Origin: Pseudoxanthomonas yeongjuensis
GTDB lineage: Bacteria; Pseudomonadota; Gammaproteobacteria; Xanthomonadales; Xanthomonadaceae
Assembly: GCF_010093345.1 (NCBI RefSeq)
Contig: NZ_PDWT01000002.1
Location: 496,001 to 560,000 of the forward strand
Direction: 5' to 3'
DNA: 64,000 bases
The stretch's first letter is position 1. The number at the start of each line of letters is the position of its first letter. Positions 1 to 10,097 of the stretch are shown here, in pieces. Under the pieces are notes generated by a model. It was not told where the DNA came from. It saw nothing but the letters and a program-made list of their open reading frames with translations, and did no database searches. The position numbers were made by a program, and so were the translations under genes.

Positions 1-2088
1 GACCGCAGGGCGTCGATCGTGTGGGGACACGCTTCCGATCGGGGCTCGATCACGCTCAACGCGGACTATTACGACCGCACCGCCTTGATGGCCGACGAAC
101 GCGAGCGACTGGACGATGTGGATTTCACCCGCGAGGGCTGGCGCAATCTGACCGGTACCGCCTGCGGCCCGGGCAATGTGTATTCCACCAACGGCGGCAC
201 CCTGCCCGGATTGAACGCGCCGTCGGGGGGAGTCCCCGGGGGGTTGACAGGAACCGCCACGATCGCGGACTTCGCCGGAACAGAGGGTCGGTTGAACCGG
301 TGCTACGTGGGAGGCAGCACGCTTTTGTTTCCGGCCAGCCGCTTAGGACTGATGGGTGCGGCCGACTGGCGACTGGGCGAGCGCACGACCCTGTTCGCGG
401 AAGCGTCCTACAACAAGGCGCATCACGAATATTTCTACCCCTTCACCCTGTCCAAGGTGCTGGTTCCGGCCGCCAATCCTTTCAATCCTTTCGGACAGGA
501 CGTTCTGGTCGATTACCGGTTCTCGGACGAATCGCTGGGATATGCGACCTCCGCGATCGATTCCAGAATGACGCGCGTGCTGCTCGGCGCGCGCGGCGAC
601 CTGGGCGGCGACTGGCAGTGGGAAGTGACCGGCTGGAACAGCCGCGAGCATATGTGGTCGATCTACCGGATTCCTAACCCCGGCTTTGCATCGCAATGGT
701 TGTCCTCGATCGATCCGCAGACCGCATTGAATCTGTTCACGTCGGGGATGCCGGCGTCGCAGGACATTCTGGATGCCTATGCGGCTTCGCCCGGCGCCTA
801 CGCGCTCAGCCAGAACGATGCGGAGCGGGACGCCGTTACCTCGACCAAAGGAGCGAACTTCCTATTCAGAGGCAGCCTGGCCACTTTGCCGGCAGGCCCT
901 CTTTCCCTGGCCATCGGCGGGGAGCGTCTGCGCGAATCTTTCGAGAATACCGGATCCAACCGTGGCGATTTCGGCGTCAGCCGCGATTCGGACGCAATCT
1001 ATGCGGAACTGCGCGCCCCGGTGCTCTCGCGCGGGAACGGGGACGATGAAAAAAGCGAGTTGCTGACCCTCAGCGGCGCGCTGCGTCGGGACGACTACAG
1101 CGATTTCGGGTCGGCGACGGCGCCGCAGTTCGGGATCGAGTGGAGGCCGAGCAAGGGGTTTCTGGTGAGAGCCGCTTACGCCGAAGCGTTCCGGGCCCCG
1201 GATCTCTATTCCGTCTACGGGCCATCGAGTCGTGGCGTGTGGAGCGGCAGCGTGCTGGATCCGCGCCGCAACAACGAGAGGGCGGGTGACACCTACCTGT
1301 CGGGAGGGAACCCCGATCTGAAGCCGGAAACGGGAAAATCCCTGTCCGCGGGTCTGGTATGGAGCAGCACGCGCTGGGAGGGATTGAACGCATCGATCAA
1401 CTGGTGGCGCATCGAAATGACCGATCGCATATCGAATTTCCCCAGCCTGCAATTGATCGTCGACAACGAGGATCTGTTCCCCGACCGGGTTATCCGCGAG
1501 GCGCCGCAGGGAGACGGGCTGCCCGGCCGCATCACCGAAATCGACTACAGCGCGCTCAACCTGGGCGACATCTGGGTGGAGGGCGTCGATCTGGGGATCG
1601 ACTACCGTTTCCGCACGGCCCAGGGAAACTGGTTCGCCAGTCTGCGTACCACCAGGTACACGCGCTACGACGCATTGCTCAATCCGCAGGTCGGCACCAA
1701 CGATTACCTGGCCAAGGCCAATACGGATATCTGGGTGCCCCGCTGGCGCGGGACGCTTGCGCTCAACTGGAGCCTCGATTCGTGGTCGGCGAGCATGACC
1801 GGGCGCTACGTCGGCCGCTATCGCGATTACAACCCGCTCACCAACGGCGTTTATCGGCAGCTCGGTAATTTCTGGACCATGGATGCGGACGTGCGCTGGG
1901 CGGTAGGCCAGGACCTCGCTGCGGGTAGCCGATGGTTCTCGAAAACGTTCGTCTCATTGGGTGCGGTAAACCTGCTCGACCGCGAGCCCGAGTTCTCGGC
2001 CACGACGACATCGGGATATGGATGGGACGGATCGCAGAACGATATCCGCGGGCGCTACGCCTACCTGGAGATCGGACTGAATTTCTGA
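1..2088 (+). CDS. TonB-dependent receptor, 5'-truncated (beta-barrel part)
   Basis: The open frame runs in from the window edge, so the signal peptide and plug are missing and about 690 residues of outer-membrane barrel remain. The segment has the repeated alternating aromatic/polar strands of a TBDR barrel, the family-typical stretches NPFNPFG, FRAPDLYSVY and GGNPDLKPETGKS, and a C-terminal aromatic end (YLEIGLNF) typical of Omp85-recognised barrels. It shares layout and many short motifs with the complete receptor at 7048-9978, so the two are paralogues. It lies 134 bases upstream of an exported S9 peptidase, which suggests that the imported ligand is a peptide. Family assignment is firm; the substrate is inference. 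Whether it carries an N-terminal signalling domain cannot be seen. Confidence 0.93.
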   Translation, partial: DRRASIVWGHASDRGSITLNADYYDRTALMADERERLDDVDFTREGWRNLTGTACGPGNVYSTNGGTLPGLNAPSGGVPGGLTGTATIADFAGTEGRLNRCYVGGSTLLFPASRLGLMGAADWRLGERTTLFAEASYNKAHHEYFYPFTLSKVLVPAANPFNPFGQDVLVDYRFSDESLGYATSAIDSRMTRVLLGARGDLGGDWQWEVTGWNSREHMWSIYRIPNPGFASQWLSSIDPQTALNLFTSGMPASQDILDAYAASPGAYALSQNDAERDAVTSTKGANFLFRGSLATLPAGPLSLAIGGERLRESFENTGSNRGDFGVSRDSDAIYAELRAPVLSRGNGDDEKSELLTLSGALRRDDYSDFGSATAPQFGIEWRPSKGFLVRAAYAEAFRAPDLYSVYGPSSRGVWSGSVLDPRRNNERAGDTYLSGGNPDLKPETGKSLSAGLVWSSTRWEGLNASINWWRIEMTDRISNFPSLQLIVDNEDLFPDRVIREAPQGDGLPGRITEIDYSALNLGDIWVEGVDLGIDYRFRTAQGNWFASLRTTRYTRYDALLNPQVGTNDYLAKANTDIWVPRWRGTLALNWSLDSWSASMTGRYVGRYRDYNPLTNGVYRQLGNFWTMDADVRWAVGQDLAAGSRWFSKTFVSLGAVNLLDREPEFSATTTSGYGWDGSQNDIRGRYAYLEIGLNF

Positions 2089-2222
2089 GTCCGGTCCCGC
2101 CTTTTCGAATCAATCCTGGAAACGACGATGCTTCGACAGGCCGGCCGGCCGTCGGAGGCAAGTCCGCGCCGGCCTGAACGATTGCCGGTGGTCCTCCGAA
2201 CTTCGATGGAGAAAGATCGCAA

Positions 2223-4997
2223 ATGATTGACCGGCACAGTATCCCCTCAACCGCATCGGACGATCCGAAGCAGGATCGCCCGATGGATCTCCCGCGTCGC
2301 CGCTTCCGCTTTTTCGGAGCCGCCTTTGCCTGTCTCCTGTCGATGATCATGTCGATGATCAGTCCGGCTTCGCATGCGTCGACCAGGCACGGTCTCACGA
2401 TAGACGACCTGCTCGGATTGAGCACACTCAACGGCGTCGACATATCGCCGGATGGCGAATGGATCGCCGCCAACGTGATTCGACCGGCGGGTCCGAACGA
2501 GGTGTACGGGCGGGCCTTCTACGAGATGGATCCGACCCGGGCCGACATCTGGCTGATCTCCAGCAAGACCGGCGAACGGCGCAATCTCACTCAGGGCGCG
2601 GCTGAGTCCAGCGGGTTCTGGTGCGCGACCTGGTCACCGGATGGCAGGCGACTGGCGATGCTTTCGACCAAACCGGAAGGGAATGAGCCGAAGGGCGGCG
2701 ACAATGTCCGGCTTTATGTCTGGGACCGGGAAAAGGGAAGCATCACGAGATTGACGTCGAACGCGATGATGGCCCAGACGCTTGGCGGATCGGCGCTTTA
2801 CCGCGTGGACATGCGTGGTCTGCATGGAGATGCGAGCGGCGGCGCGCGTTGCAGCGCCATGGAGAACGCTCCCTATCTGTGGCGGGACTCCACATCCATT
2901 CTCGCCCTCACCCTGCCCCAGGGCGAAGTGTCGGGAATCATCGATGCTTATTCGAGAGGCCTGAAGCATGCGGCCGGCACGCTGGGCGCACTGCACGACG
3001 GCACGACACCCACGGCGACGGCGGTCGAGAGCGGAAGCGGCATGCCCAAGCCGACGACCGCATCGCTTCAGCTGATCGACGTGATGACGGCCGGCACGCA
3101 GGAGATCGCGTCGCTGCCGATATATCCGTTCGACGGCGGCCTGCAGCTGACGATCGCGCCCGATGACCGGTCCGCAGCGGTTCTGGCGTCCATCGGTGCG
3201 ATTCCCCACGCGGCCGGGCAGCATTTCGCGTATCCGTACGCATCCTGGGCAGTGGACAAGCAACTCGGCTTTGTCGATCTGATCCCCGGTTCGTCCGTCC
3301 GCTGGGTGCAGGAAATGCCCAAGGAAGGCAGGTATATCCTGGACCTGTTGTCCTGGGCGCCGGACAGCAGCAAGGTCGCGATCCGGGCGCGTCCCACTCC
3401 TTCGACGCTGGCGCAGAACCTGTTCGTGGTATCGGCGCGCGGCCTGTCGGCGGATCGCCTCAGCCCGCCCGGGATTTCGGTGATGGCCTCGGCGGCGGGT
3501 GCGGATATCCCCAACGCAAGCGCTGCGCTGTGGACGGAAGATGGACGCGTGCTCATGCGCGCCATTCGTGTCGAGAACGAGCTGTCTCCCTGGGAATGGT
3601 ATTCGAGGCTGAACAAGGACGAATCGACGCCTCGAGTCGACTGGTGGGCATTCGCCCACGATTCGGAGCCCGTGAACATCACCAAGGAGATGCCCAAAAC
3701 GCCGGTCAGCCTTCGGCCCGCAGCCGTGTCGAACGAGTACGTGGGAATCGCAGGAGAGGATTTGTGGTCTCTCGATATCGAAAGCGGCAAGGCCAGAAAG
3801 CTGAATGAGGCGGCTCTCCCCGCGGGCGCCGAGATCGTTTGGCCGCTTGCGCAGGGCACGACTTCGGAACTGCTCATCGCCGGGAAGAGGAAGGAGCGGG
3901 GGCGGCCGGTGGTACGCGCGGTATTGCATGTAGGCAGCGCGTCCCTCACGCCCCTGGCTGTTCCCGGTCCCGCAGCCGAGCTTGAAACGTATGCTCCAGC
4001 GCGATCGATGGCGCTGTTCCGCGATCCCACGCCTGCCGGCGCTTTCCTGTGGTCGACGGACACGGGTGGAAAAAGCAAGAAGCTGCTGTCGCTCAACGAG
4101 CAGATGGCGAACGTGGCGTGGGGCGAGAAGATGCTGTTCGACTACCGCGGGAACGAGGGGGATGCGTTGAAGGCGGCGGTGATCCTGCCCCCCGACTACA
4201 AACCCGGGCGCAAGTACCCGGTGCTGGTGTGGGTATATGCGGGATCGGTGGTGCGCGATCTGAACAATTACTTCCTGGCCACTTATCAACCCGGCCAGTA
4301 CAACCTGCAGCTTTATGCCGCCAAAGGCTACGTCGTGCTTGTTCCGAGCATGCCGCTCAAGCCCGACGGCGCGAAGAACGACGACTACATCGATCTGCCC
4401 AAGGGCGTCATGCCGGCGGTCGATCGCTTGATAGACCTTGGTATCGCCGATCCCGATCGCCTGGCGGTGATGGGCCAGAGCTACGGCGGATACAGCACCT
4501 ACTCGCTGGTGACGTACACCAACCGTTTCAAAGCCGCGATCGCGATGGCCGGATTGACCGACCTGGTCAGCGCATACGGACAGTTCGATACCACAGCCCG
4601 TTCCTATCCGGGCATCGAGCACCAGAAGTCGGCGAACTGGGGCCTTTCGGAAGGCGGGCAGATCAGCATGGGCGGACCGCCATCGGAAGACCTGTGGCGC
4701 TACCTGCGCAATTCTCCGCTGTACTTCGCGGATCGAGTGCAGACGCCGCTGCTGCTGATCCACGGCGAGCAGGATATCCGCGGCCCGATGACGCAGGCGG
4801 AAGAATTCTTTTTCGCGCTGTACCGCAAAGGCAGCCGCGCGAAACTGCTGCGCTACTGGGGCGAAGATCATGGCCTGCGCCAGTCGCCCGCCAATGTGCG
4901 CGACATCGTCGACGAGATCTTCGCCTGGCTGGAAACCAATATGCCGGAAAAGGCAGCGCCGACGCCGGCTGCGGCCGAGACGGGGAGACCCAACTAG
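2223..4997 (+). CDS. Exported S9-family (prolyl-oligopeptidase-like) serine peptidase 1
   Basis: A 924-residue protein with an N-terminal export signal, a WD/TolB-like propeller region (several SPDG turns between about residues 75 and 420) and a C-terminal alpha/beta-hydrolase domain. The nucleophile motif GQSYGG places Ser753; the acid lies in HGEQD (Asp851) and the base in EDHG (His883), so the S9 triad is complete. The chosen start has a good GGAGAAAG ribosome site; a second ATG at 2283 would leave a more ordinary signal peptide (MDLPRRR then a hydrophobic run), so either start is possible. It is closely similar to peptidase 3 (12263-14848), sharing LVPSMPL, the GQSxGGYSTY motif and WVYAGS. 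Following a TBDR gene, it probably digests an imported peptide in the periplasm. The substrate is unknown. Confidence 0.92.
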   Translation: MIDRHSIPSTASDDPKQDRPMDLPRRRFRFFGAAFACLLSMIMSMISPASHASTRHGLTIDDLLGLSTLNGVDISPDGEWIAANVIRPAGPNEVYGRAFYEMDPTRADIWLISSKTGERRNLTQGAAESSGFWCATWSPDGRRLAMLSTKPEGNEPKGGDNVRLYVWDREKGSITRLTSNAMMAQTLGGSALYRVDMRGLHGDASGGARCSAMENAPYLWRDSTSILALTLPQGEVSGIIDAYSRGLKHAAGTLGALHDGTTPTATAVESGSGMPKPTTASLQLIDVMTAGTQEIASLPIYPFDGGLQLTIAPDDRSAAVLASIGAIPHAAGQHFAYPYASWAVDKQLGFVDLIPGSSVRWVQEMPKEGRYILDLLSWAPDSSKVAIRARPTPSTLAQNLFVVSARGLSADRLSPPGISVMASAAGADIPNASAALWTEDGRVLMRAIRVENELSPWEWYSRLNKDESTPRVDWWAFAHDSEPVNITKEMPKTPVSLRPAAVSNEYVGIAGEDLWSLDIESGKARKLNEAALPAGAEIVWPLAQGTTSELLIAGKRKERGRPVVRAVLHVGSASLTPLAVPGPAAELETYAPARSMALFRDPTPAGAFLWSTDTGGKSKKLLSLNEQMANVAWGEKMLFDYRGNEGDALKAAVILPPDYKPGRKYPVLVWVYAGSVVRDLNNYFLATYQPGQYNLQLYAAKGYVVLVPSMPLKPDGAKNDDYIDLPKGVMPAVDRLIDLGIADPDRLAVMGQSYGGYSTYSLVTYTNRFKAAIAMAGLTDLVSAYGQFDTTARSYPGIEHQKSANWGLSEGGQISMGGPPSEDLWRYLRNSPLYFADRVQTPLLLIHGEQDIRGPMTQAEEFFFALYRKGSRAKLLRYWGEDHGLRQSPANVRDIVDEIFAWLETNMPEKAAPTPAAAETGRPN

Positions 4998-5321
4998 GTC
5001 GAGGCGCGAGCATCGTTCCGCATAAGGCGCCGGTCCTGGAACAACCGGTCGGGAAGCCGTGCACAGGCTTGGCACGGCATCGCGCATCCGCTGTGGCTGT
5101 CGCCGGATGGACAGGCGACGGCCGGTGCTAGACGCCGTCGAAGGCAAGCACCCTACCGAACCGATCGAAAATATTCGCACGTTGCCGGAGACGACATTAC
5201 ATTCATTATTTTCTGGCGATTCCTGCGGACATTCCTCCTGAAACAGCCTTGTCATTGTTTGGTGGAAGTGAGAAATTTACGTTAACAGTGCTCTCCCCCG
5301 CCGGAGCTGCGAATCAGGTCC
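4998..5321. other. Intergenic region upstream of the sigma factor gene
   Basis: 324 bases between peptidase 1 and the sigma gene. It contains a perfect 7-bp inverted repeat (GCCGTGC at 5056-5062, GCACGGC at 5072-5078) without a following T-run, so it is not a clear intrinsic terminator. Bases 5190-5290 are clearly more AT-rich than the surroundings and are the likely promoter zone for the sigma-fecR-receptor operon. No convincing gene is seen; a 60-codon frame at 5059-5241 has no recognisable features. Confidence 0.5.
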
Positions 5322-5918
5322 ATGACGCACGGCCCCTACATCGCCGGTCAGGAACTATTGCTCGATTCCACGGATTCGATCGACGAGTCCGGCATGGGCT
5401 CGGAGCTGAGCTTCGATGCATTCTTCATGGAGCACCGGCGCGCGCTTTCCGCGTTCCTGCGGCGCCGTACCGCCACCGAAGACGATGTGCAGGAGATTGT
5501 GCAGGAGAGCTACATGCGCATCCTCCATTACGGCTACGGCGATTCCAGGCCTGCCGTGGTCTGGAAATCGCTGCTGTACCGGATCGCGGCGAATCTGGCG
5601 GTGAGCCGCCTGCGTTCCGACCGCGCGCACAACGTGGCCGGGCAACAGTCGCTGGAGGATGTGGAGCTGGTGTCGGACGCGCCCTCCCAAGAGAGGACGG
5701 TGCTGGCGCAGCAGGAGCTGGAATTGATCCGCGAGGTGATAGGCGGGCTCTCGCCCAAGTGCAGGAAGGTCTTTCTGCTCAGCCGCACCCATCACAAGAC
5801 CTACCCGGAAATCGCCGAGTTGTGCGGCATCTCGGTGAAAATGGTCGAAAAGTACGTATCGCAGGCCTTGGCCGCCCTGCGGGTCGCGGTAGGGGGATGC
5901 GGGGGAGGGGCGTCTTAG
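5322..5918 (+). CDS. ECF RNA polymerase sigma factor, FecI-like
   Basis: A 198-residue group-4 sigma factor. Region 2 is recognisable at about residues 28-90 (FDAFFMEHRRALSAFLRRR, then EDDVQEIVQESY) and region 4 at about residues 140-190 (SPKCRKVFLLSR followed by the helix-turn-helix YPEIAELCGISVKMVEKYV). Such proteins direct RNA polymerase to genes for outer-membrane uptake when a receptor senses its ligand. The gene abuts the FecR-like regulator at 5919 with no gap (TAG then ATG), followed by a receptor with a signalling domain: the classic FecI-FecR-FecA order. ATG 5322 has a CAGG-type ribosome site; ATG 5394 would remove 24 residues outside the conserved domain. The target is inferred to be the following receptor-peptidase genes. 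Confidence 0.95.
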   Translation: MTHGPYIAGQELLLDSTDSIDESGMGSELSFDAFFMEHRRALSAFLRRRTATEDDVQEIVQESYMRILHYGYGDSRPAVVWKSLLYRIAANLAVSRLRSDRAHNVAGQQSLEDVELVSDAPSQERTVLAQQELELIREVIGGLSPKCRKVFLLSRTHHKTYPEIAELCGISVKMVEKYVSQALAALRVAVGGCGGGAS

Positions 5919-6959
5919 ATGGTCATGTCTACTAGTAATCCAGCCAGGGAACAGGCCGAGGCCTGGTTCGCGCGCCTACTGGCACCCGATTTCTCGGACG
6001 TCGAGCGCGCCGCGTTCGAGCGATGGTGCAATGACGCGCCCCAGAACGCCCAGGCCTTCGCCGCGACCGAATCGTTGTGGCAGCGGCTCGAAGGCCTCGA
6101 AGACGATGAGGTCATAGGACCATACGCACAGACGGCACTGGAGCCCGAGCCGGACCCGATGGCGGACTGGACGGCCGCCGTCCAGCAACGGCGCGGGCAA
6201 GCGTCTCGCGGCTCGACTCGCCGCCGCAGGAGGATGCCGATCGCATTGTTCGCGAGCCTTTTCCTGTGCGCGCTGAGCCTGGGCCTGGCGATCCGGTTCT
6301 GGCCGGACCCGCAGCAGCTCTACCAGAGCGGGGACCGTCCTTACACCATCGTCCTGGCCGATGGCTCGCGCATTCAGATGGATCTGGCCACGCAGTTGGA
6401 AGTCGATCTGAAGCCCGGCAAGCGGGACTTGCGGCTGCTGCGGGGGCGCGCGATCTTCGAAGTGGCGCATGACGCGAAGCGGCCATTCGTGGTCGATGCC
6501 GGAGGAGGACGGATCACCGCACTCGGAACCCGCTTCCAGGTGGACCGGCAGGACCAGGGGAGCGTACTGGTGACCCTGGTGGAAGGTTCCATCGCACTGC
6601 AAAGCAGCGAGCAGGAAAAATCGGACGGATCGGATCGGATCCGACTGGTCGCGGGAGAGCAGGCCCGGTATTCGCGGATGCGTTCCGCGTGGACGCGGCA
6701 GGATGCGAATGTCATGTCCGCGATCAGTTGGTCGGAAGGATTCCATGTCTTCAGCGCTACGCCGCTTTCGGCGGCGGTGAAGGAGATCAACAAGTATTCG
6801 GCGGTGAAACTGCGATTGGCCGACCACTCGCTGGATGGCCTGGTGTTGAGCGGAAACTTCAAGATCGGCGATGCGCGGAACATCTCGGTTGCGCTGCCGG
6901 CCGTGCTTCCCGTGCAGGTAACGAATGCGCCGGGAGAAATTATCGTTACGAAACGGTAG
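5919..6959 (+). CDS. FecR-family anti-sigma regulator
   Basis: A 346-residue inner-membrane regulator. Residues about 10-55 form the cytoplasmic DUF4880-type helix bundle (AEAWFARLLAP, then FERWCNDAPQNAQAFA). A single membrane span lies near residues 107-128 (MPIALFASLFLCALSLGLAI). The periplasmic FecR domain follows (about 140-235; QLYQSGDRPYTIVLADGS, LLRGRAIFEVAHD, TALGTRFQV). The C-terminal 75 residues form a short STN/DUF4974-like module (FSATPLSAAVKEINKYSAV) that in this family contacts the receptor's N-terminal domain. Gene position between sigma factor and receptor fits the cell-surface signalling role. Confidence 0.95.
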   Translation: MVMSTSNPAREQAEAWFARLLAPDFSDVERAAFERWCNDAPQNAQAFAATESLWQRLEGLEDDEVIGPYAQTALEPEPDPMADWTAAVQQRRGQASRGSTRRRRRMPIALFASLFLCALSLGLAIRFWPDPQQLYQSGDRPYTIVLADGSRIQMDLATQLEVDLKPGKRDLRLLRGRAIFEVAHDAKRPFVVDAGGGRITALGTRFQVDRQDQGSVLVTLVEGSIALQSSEQEKSDGSDRIRLVAGEQARYSRMRSAWTRQDANVMSAISWSEGFHVFSATPLSAAVKEINKYSAVKLRLADHSLDGLVLSGNFKIGDARNISVALPAVLPVQVTNAPGEIIVTKR

Positions 6960-7047
6960 GGGGTATCCCGACCAGGGCGTCTCAGGTTGATGGCGGTTCG
7001 ATGGCAATGGCGCCACGGATCCACAACAGCCACAAGGAAAAACGCCA

Positions 7048-9978
7048 ATGACGGGGATTCCGCGGTGCAACAAGGCATTGCATGTTTTCAAGCGTGTGTG
7101 CCTGGCTTCAATGATCACGCTGGCGCTCGCCGGCAATGTGCTTGCGCAAACTGAAACGGATCTGCAGGAATACGACATTCCGTCCGGCAACCTGATCCAG
7201 ACCGTCAACGGAATAAGCCAGAAGAGCGGCGTACAGATCGTCTACGACATCGAACTCTTGCGCGGCAAGAGCATCGGCACGATCAAGGGCCGCCTGTCGA
7301 CCACGCAGGCCCTCGACAAGGCGCTGGCGGGCACGGGACTGACCTACGAGTTCATCAATTCCAGCACCGTGGTGCTGAAGAAGGGCGCGCCCACCCCCGC
7401 GCCGCGCACCCGCGCTGCCCCCGTGCCTGCGCGCGATCCGGCCAGCGGCGCGCGCACGTCCGATCCGGCCACCAACCTGGATACGGTGCGTGTCACCGGT
7501 TCGCGACTCAAGCGCAGCGAATTCGAAGGCGCCTCTCCCGTGATCCGCATCGATCGCCAGGAGATCGAGCGCACGGGCGTTTCCACCGTGCGCGAGCTGA
7601 TAAATTCGATACCGCAGGCCGCGGTGGCGATGGACGAATCGGGTAACAACAGCTGGCTGGGGTCGGCGACCGTACAGCTGCGCGGCCTGAGCTACGGCTC
7701 GACGCTGATCCTGATCAACGGGCGTCGCGTCAACGCTTCAGGTGCGCAGGCTTCGCGCAATTTCTTCGACCTCAATACCATTCCGCTGGAGGCGATCGAG
7801 CGCGTGGAGATCCTGACCGATACCGCGTCCGCGATCTACGGCGGCGATGCCATCGGCGGCGCCATCAACTTCATCCTGCGCAGCAATTACGATGGCGCGG
7901 TGGCCAGGGCGCGCTACGGAACCTCCTACGAGGGCGATGCGACCGAAGAATCCACGTCCTTTCTGCTGGGTGGATCCGGCGACCGGTTCGAAGGCACCCT
8001 GGTATTCGAGCATTTCACGCGCGACGCCTTGCGCGCGCTGGATCGCGATGCTACCTCGACCTGGGACTTTCGCGACCGCGGCGGATCGGACGGTCGTTCG
8101 GTCAACAGCTTTCCCGCCAATATTTTCGCCTTGCCCGGTACCGGCAATCTGCCGGGACTCAACAACACCTTCGCGGGCGTACCGGCGGGCACCAACGGCA
8201 TCGGCCTCACCCCCGCCGATTTCGCCGGGACCGACGGCGTGCTCAACTACTCCGACGTTTCGCCGTGGAATGTGATCGCACCCAGCACCACGCGCATCGG
8301 CGTCATGGGCAATGGGCGCTATCGCCTGGACAACGGCATCTCGTTCTATGGCGAGCTGATGCATACTCGTGCCGAGCAATTGGTCGAAATCGCGTCTGAT
8401 TCCGTCTATAGCGGCGATTTCGGTTTCGTCACCGTGCCTGCCACGAATCCCTTCAACCCCTTCGGCGTGGACGTCGGCGTGAACTATCGCTTCGTCGATC
8501 TGGGGCCGCGCCAGGACGACGCAGTTACCAACTTCACCCGCCTGGTGGTGGGAGCGGAGGGCAGTTTCGCCGGATTGGACTGGGACGTGAGCCTGCTCTC
8601 GGACAAGGACGAGAACACCACCGTCGAGCGCAATTACATCGACATCGATCGGGTCCGTGAATATCTGAACATGACCGATCCCAACGTCGCGCTCAACGTG
8701 TTCTCCAGCGTTTCCGGGAGCAACAATCCCGCGACCCTGGATGCGATCCGCCTGAAGGATACGTACTGGCAAAGTACCGGCGCGACCATGCTGGAGGGGT
8801 CGCTTTCCGGCGGTTGGGACATGTTCGGCACCCGACTGCTCTACTCGTTCGGCGCAGCAGGGCGCCGCGAATCGCTCAAGTGGGATACCGCAACCACCAC
8901 TATCGATGAACGTCGCGATATCAATTCGGTGTATTTCGAAGCGTCGCTTCCGTTCGCCCGGGAGGCGGGCAAGCGACTGGAGTTCAATGTCGCCGGTCGC
9001 TACGACGATTACAGCGACATGGGATCCTCGTTCAACCCGCAGTTCGGTGCGGTCTGGAAGCCGGCCGACTGGCTGTTGTTGCGCGCTTCGGCGGGTACCG
9101 CATTCAAGGCGCCTTCGTTGTACGACATGCACGCGCCATTGAGAATTACTCCCTCGTCTTTCCTAAACGATCCCTTGCGGAACGACGAAGCGGTCGAGAT
9201 CGAGACGCGTTACGGCGGCAACCCCAACGTCAAGCCGGAGGAAGGCGAGTCGGTCACCGCCGGATTCATCATCGAGCCGCAATCGGTCCCGGGCCTGTCG
9301 TTCGGCGCCAGCCTCTTCCGGGTCAAGCAGACCGACTTCATCACCCGCTTCTACGACTACAACGTGATCCTCTCCAATCCCGATCTGTTCGGCGATCTGA
9401 TCTATCGTGCCGATCCGACCGCCGCGGACATCGCTGCCGGGCTTCCGGGCCGATTGCTGCGTCTGGATCTGACCACGCTCAATTTCGGTCAGGTGGTGGT
9501 GGAAGGCATCGACTTCGAAGCGGCGTACGCGTTCGAAACTCAGGGCTGGGGAAACTTCGTCTGGACCTTGAAGGGTAGCTATGTGGACAGCTATGAAGTG
9601 CTGCTCAGCCCGGGCGCCTCGCCGACCGAGGAAGTGGGCCATGCCAACCGCGCCGGTTATCCGGTGAAGCTCAAGGGTAATACCGGACTGCAGTGGAGCA
9701 AGGGAGGGTGGAGCGCCAGTCTGCTGGCCCGCTATCTGCACGGCTACCTGGACTACGACGCCATCCGGCACATGCCTTCGCAATGGTGGTATGACGTGCA
9801 GGCCGGATACGATTTCGGCAGGGCGCGCGACAGCGACAATGGCTTCAGCGTCAATGTCGGCGTCATCAATGCGTCGAACAACCAGGGCAGGTTTTCCAAC
9901 AACTTTTCCGGGTACGACTTCCAGCAAGCGGATCTGCGTGGCCGGTATTTCTACGCGAACGTGAAGTACAAGTTCTAA
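7048..9978 (+). CDS. TonB-dependent receptor with N-terminal STN signalling domain (FecA-type transducer)
   Basis: A complete 976-residue receptor. After a signal peptide (about residues 1-34, ending ALAGNVLAQ) comes an STN domain (about 40-105; YDIPSGNLIQTVNGIS, then TTQALDKALAGTGL). A Pro/Ala/Arg-rich linker leads to the plug (about 145-255; RVTGSRLKR, VQLRGLSYGSTLILINGRRV, AIYGGDAIGGAINFI). The barrel carries NPFNPFG, FKAPSLYDMH and GGNPNVKPEEGES and ends in an aromatic strand (YANVKYKF). The STN domain and the upstream sigma/fecR pair mark it as a signal-transducing receptor whose ligand induces its own operon. Four peptidase genes follow, so a peptide or peptide-containing ligand is the best inference. 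Confidence 0.96.
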   Translation: MTGIPRCNKALHVFKRVCLASMITLALAGNVLAQTETDLQEYDIPSGNLIQTVNGISQKSGVQIVYDIELLRGKSIGTIKGRLSTTQALDKALAGTGLTYEFINSSTVVLKKGAPTPAPRTRAAPVPARDPASGARTSDPATNLDTVRVTGSRLKRSEFEGASPVIRIDRQEIERTGVSTVRELINSIPQAAVAMDESGNNSWLGSATVQLRGLSYGSTLILINGRRVNASGAQASRNFFDLNTIPLEAIERVEILTDTASAIYGGDAIGGAINFILRSNYDGAVARARYGTSYEGDATEESTSFLLGGSGDRFEGTLVFEHFTRDALRALDRDATSTWDFRDRGGSDGRSVNSFPANIFALPGTGNLPGLNNTFAGVPAGTNGIGLTPADFAGTDGVLNYSDVSPWNVIAPSTTRIGVMGNGRYRLDNGISFYGELMHTRAEQLVEIASDSVYSGDFGFVTVPATNPFNPFGVDVGVNYRFVDLGPRQDDAVTNFTRLVVGAEGSFAGLDWDVSLLSDKDENTTVERNYIDIDRVREYLNMTDPNVALNVFSSVSGSNNPATLDAIRLKDTYWQSTGATMLEGSLSGGWDMFGTRLLYSFGAAGRRESLKWDTATTTIDERRDINSVYFEASLPFAREAGKRLEFNVAGRYDDYSDMGSSFNPQFGAVWKPADWLLLRASAGTAFKAPSLYDMHAPLRITPSSFLNDPLRNDEAVEIETRYGGNPNVKPEEGESVTAGFIIEPQSVPGLSFGASLFRVKQTDFITRFYDYNVILSNPDLFGDLIYRADPTAADIAAGLPGRLLRLDLTTLNFGQVVVEGIDFEAAYAFETQGWGNFVWTLKGSYVDSYEVLLSPGASPTEEVGHANRAGYPVKLKGNTGLQWSKGGWSASLLARYLHGYLDYDAIRHMPSQWWYDVQAGYDFGRARDSDNGFSVNVGVINASNNQGRFSNNFSGYDFQQADLRGRYFYANVKYKF

Positions 9979-10097
9979 GTTCCGGTCCGCGGCGCGGTTT
10001 CCAGCGCCGGCAGACGATCCCAACGATCCGAGGTTGCTCCGCTTTCCATGAGCGGGTCGCCATCGGCTTGACCGAAACAAGCTATTGCGAGGTAGGA

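Noticed and set aside
5059..5241. Possible lasso or other RiPP precursor peptide (60 codons) upstream of the sigma gene
   Set aside because: No leader/core boundary signature, no ribosome site and no maturation genes nearby.
2634..5255. Long minus-strand open frame (873 codons) opposite peptidase 1
   Set aside because: It is a shadow of the high-GC peptidase gene; low-complexity Arg-rich composition and no recognisable motif.
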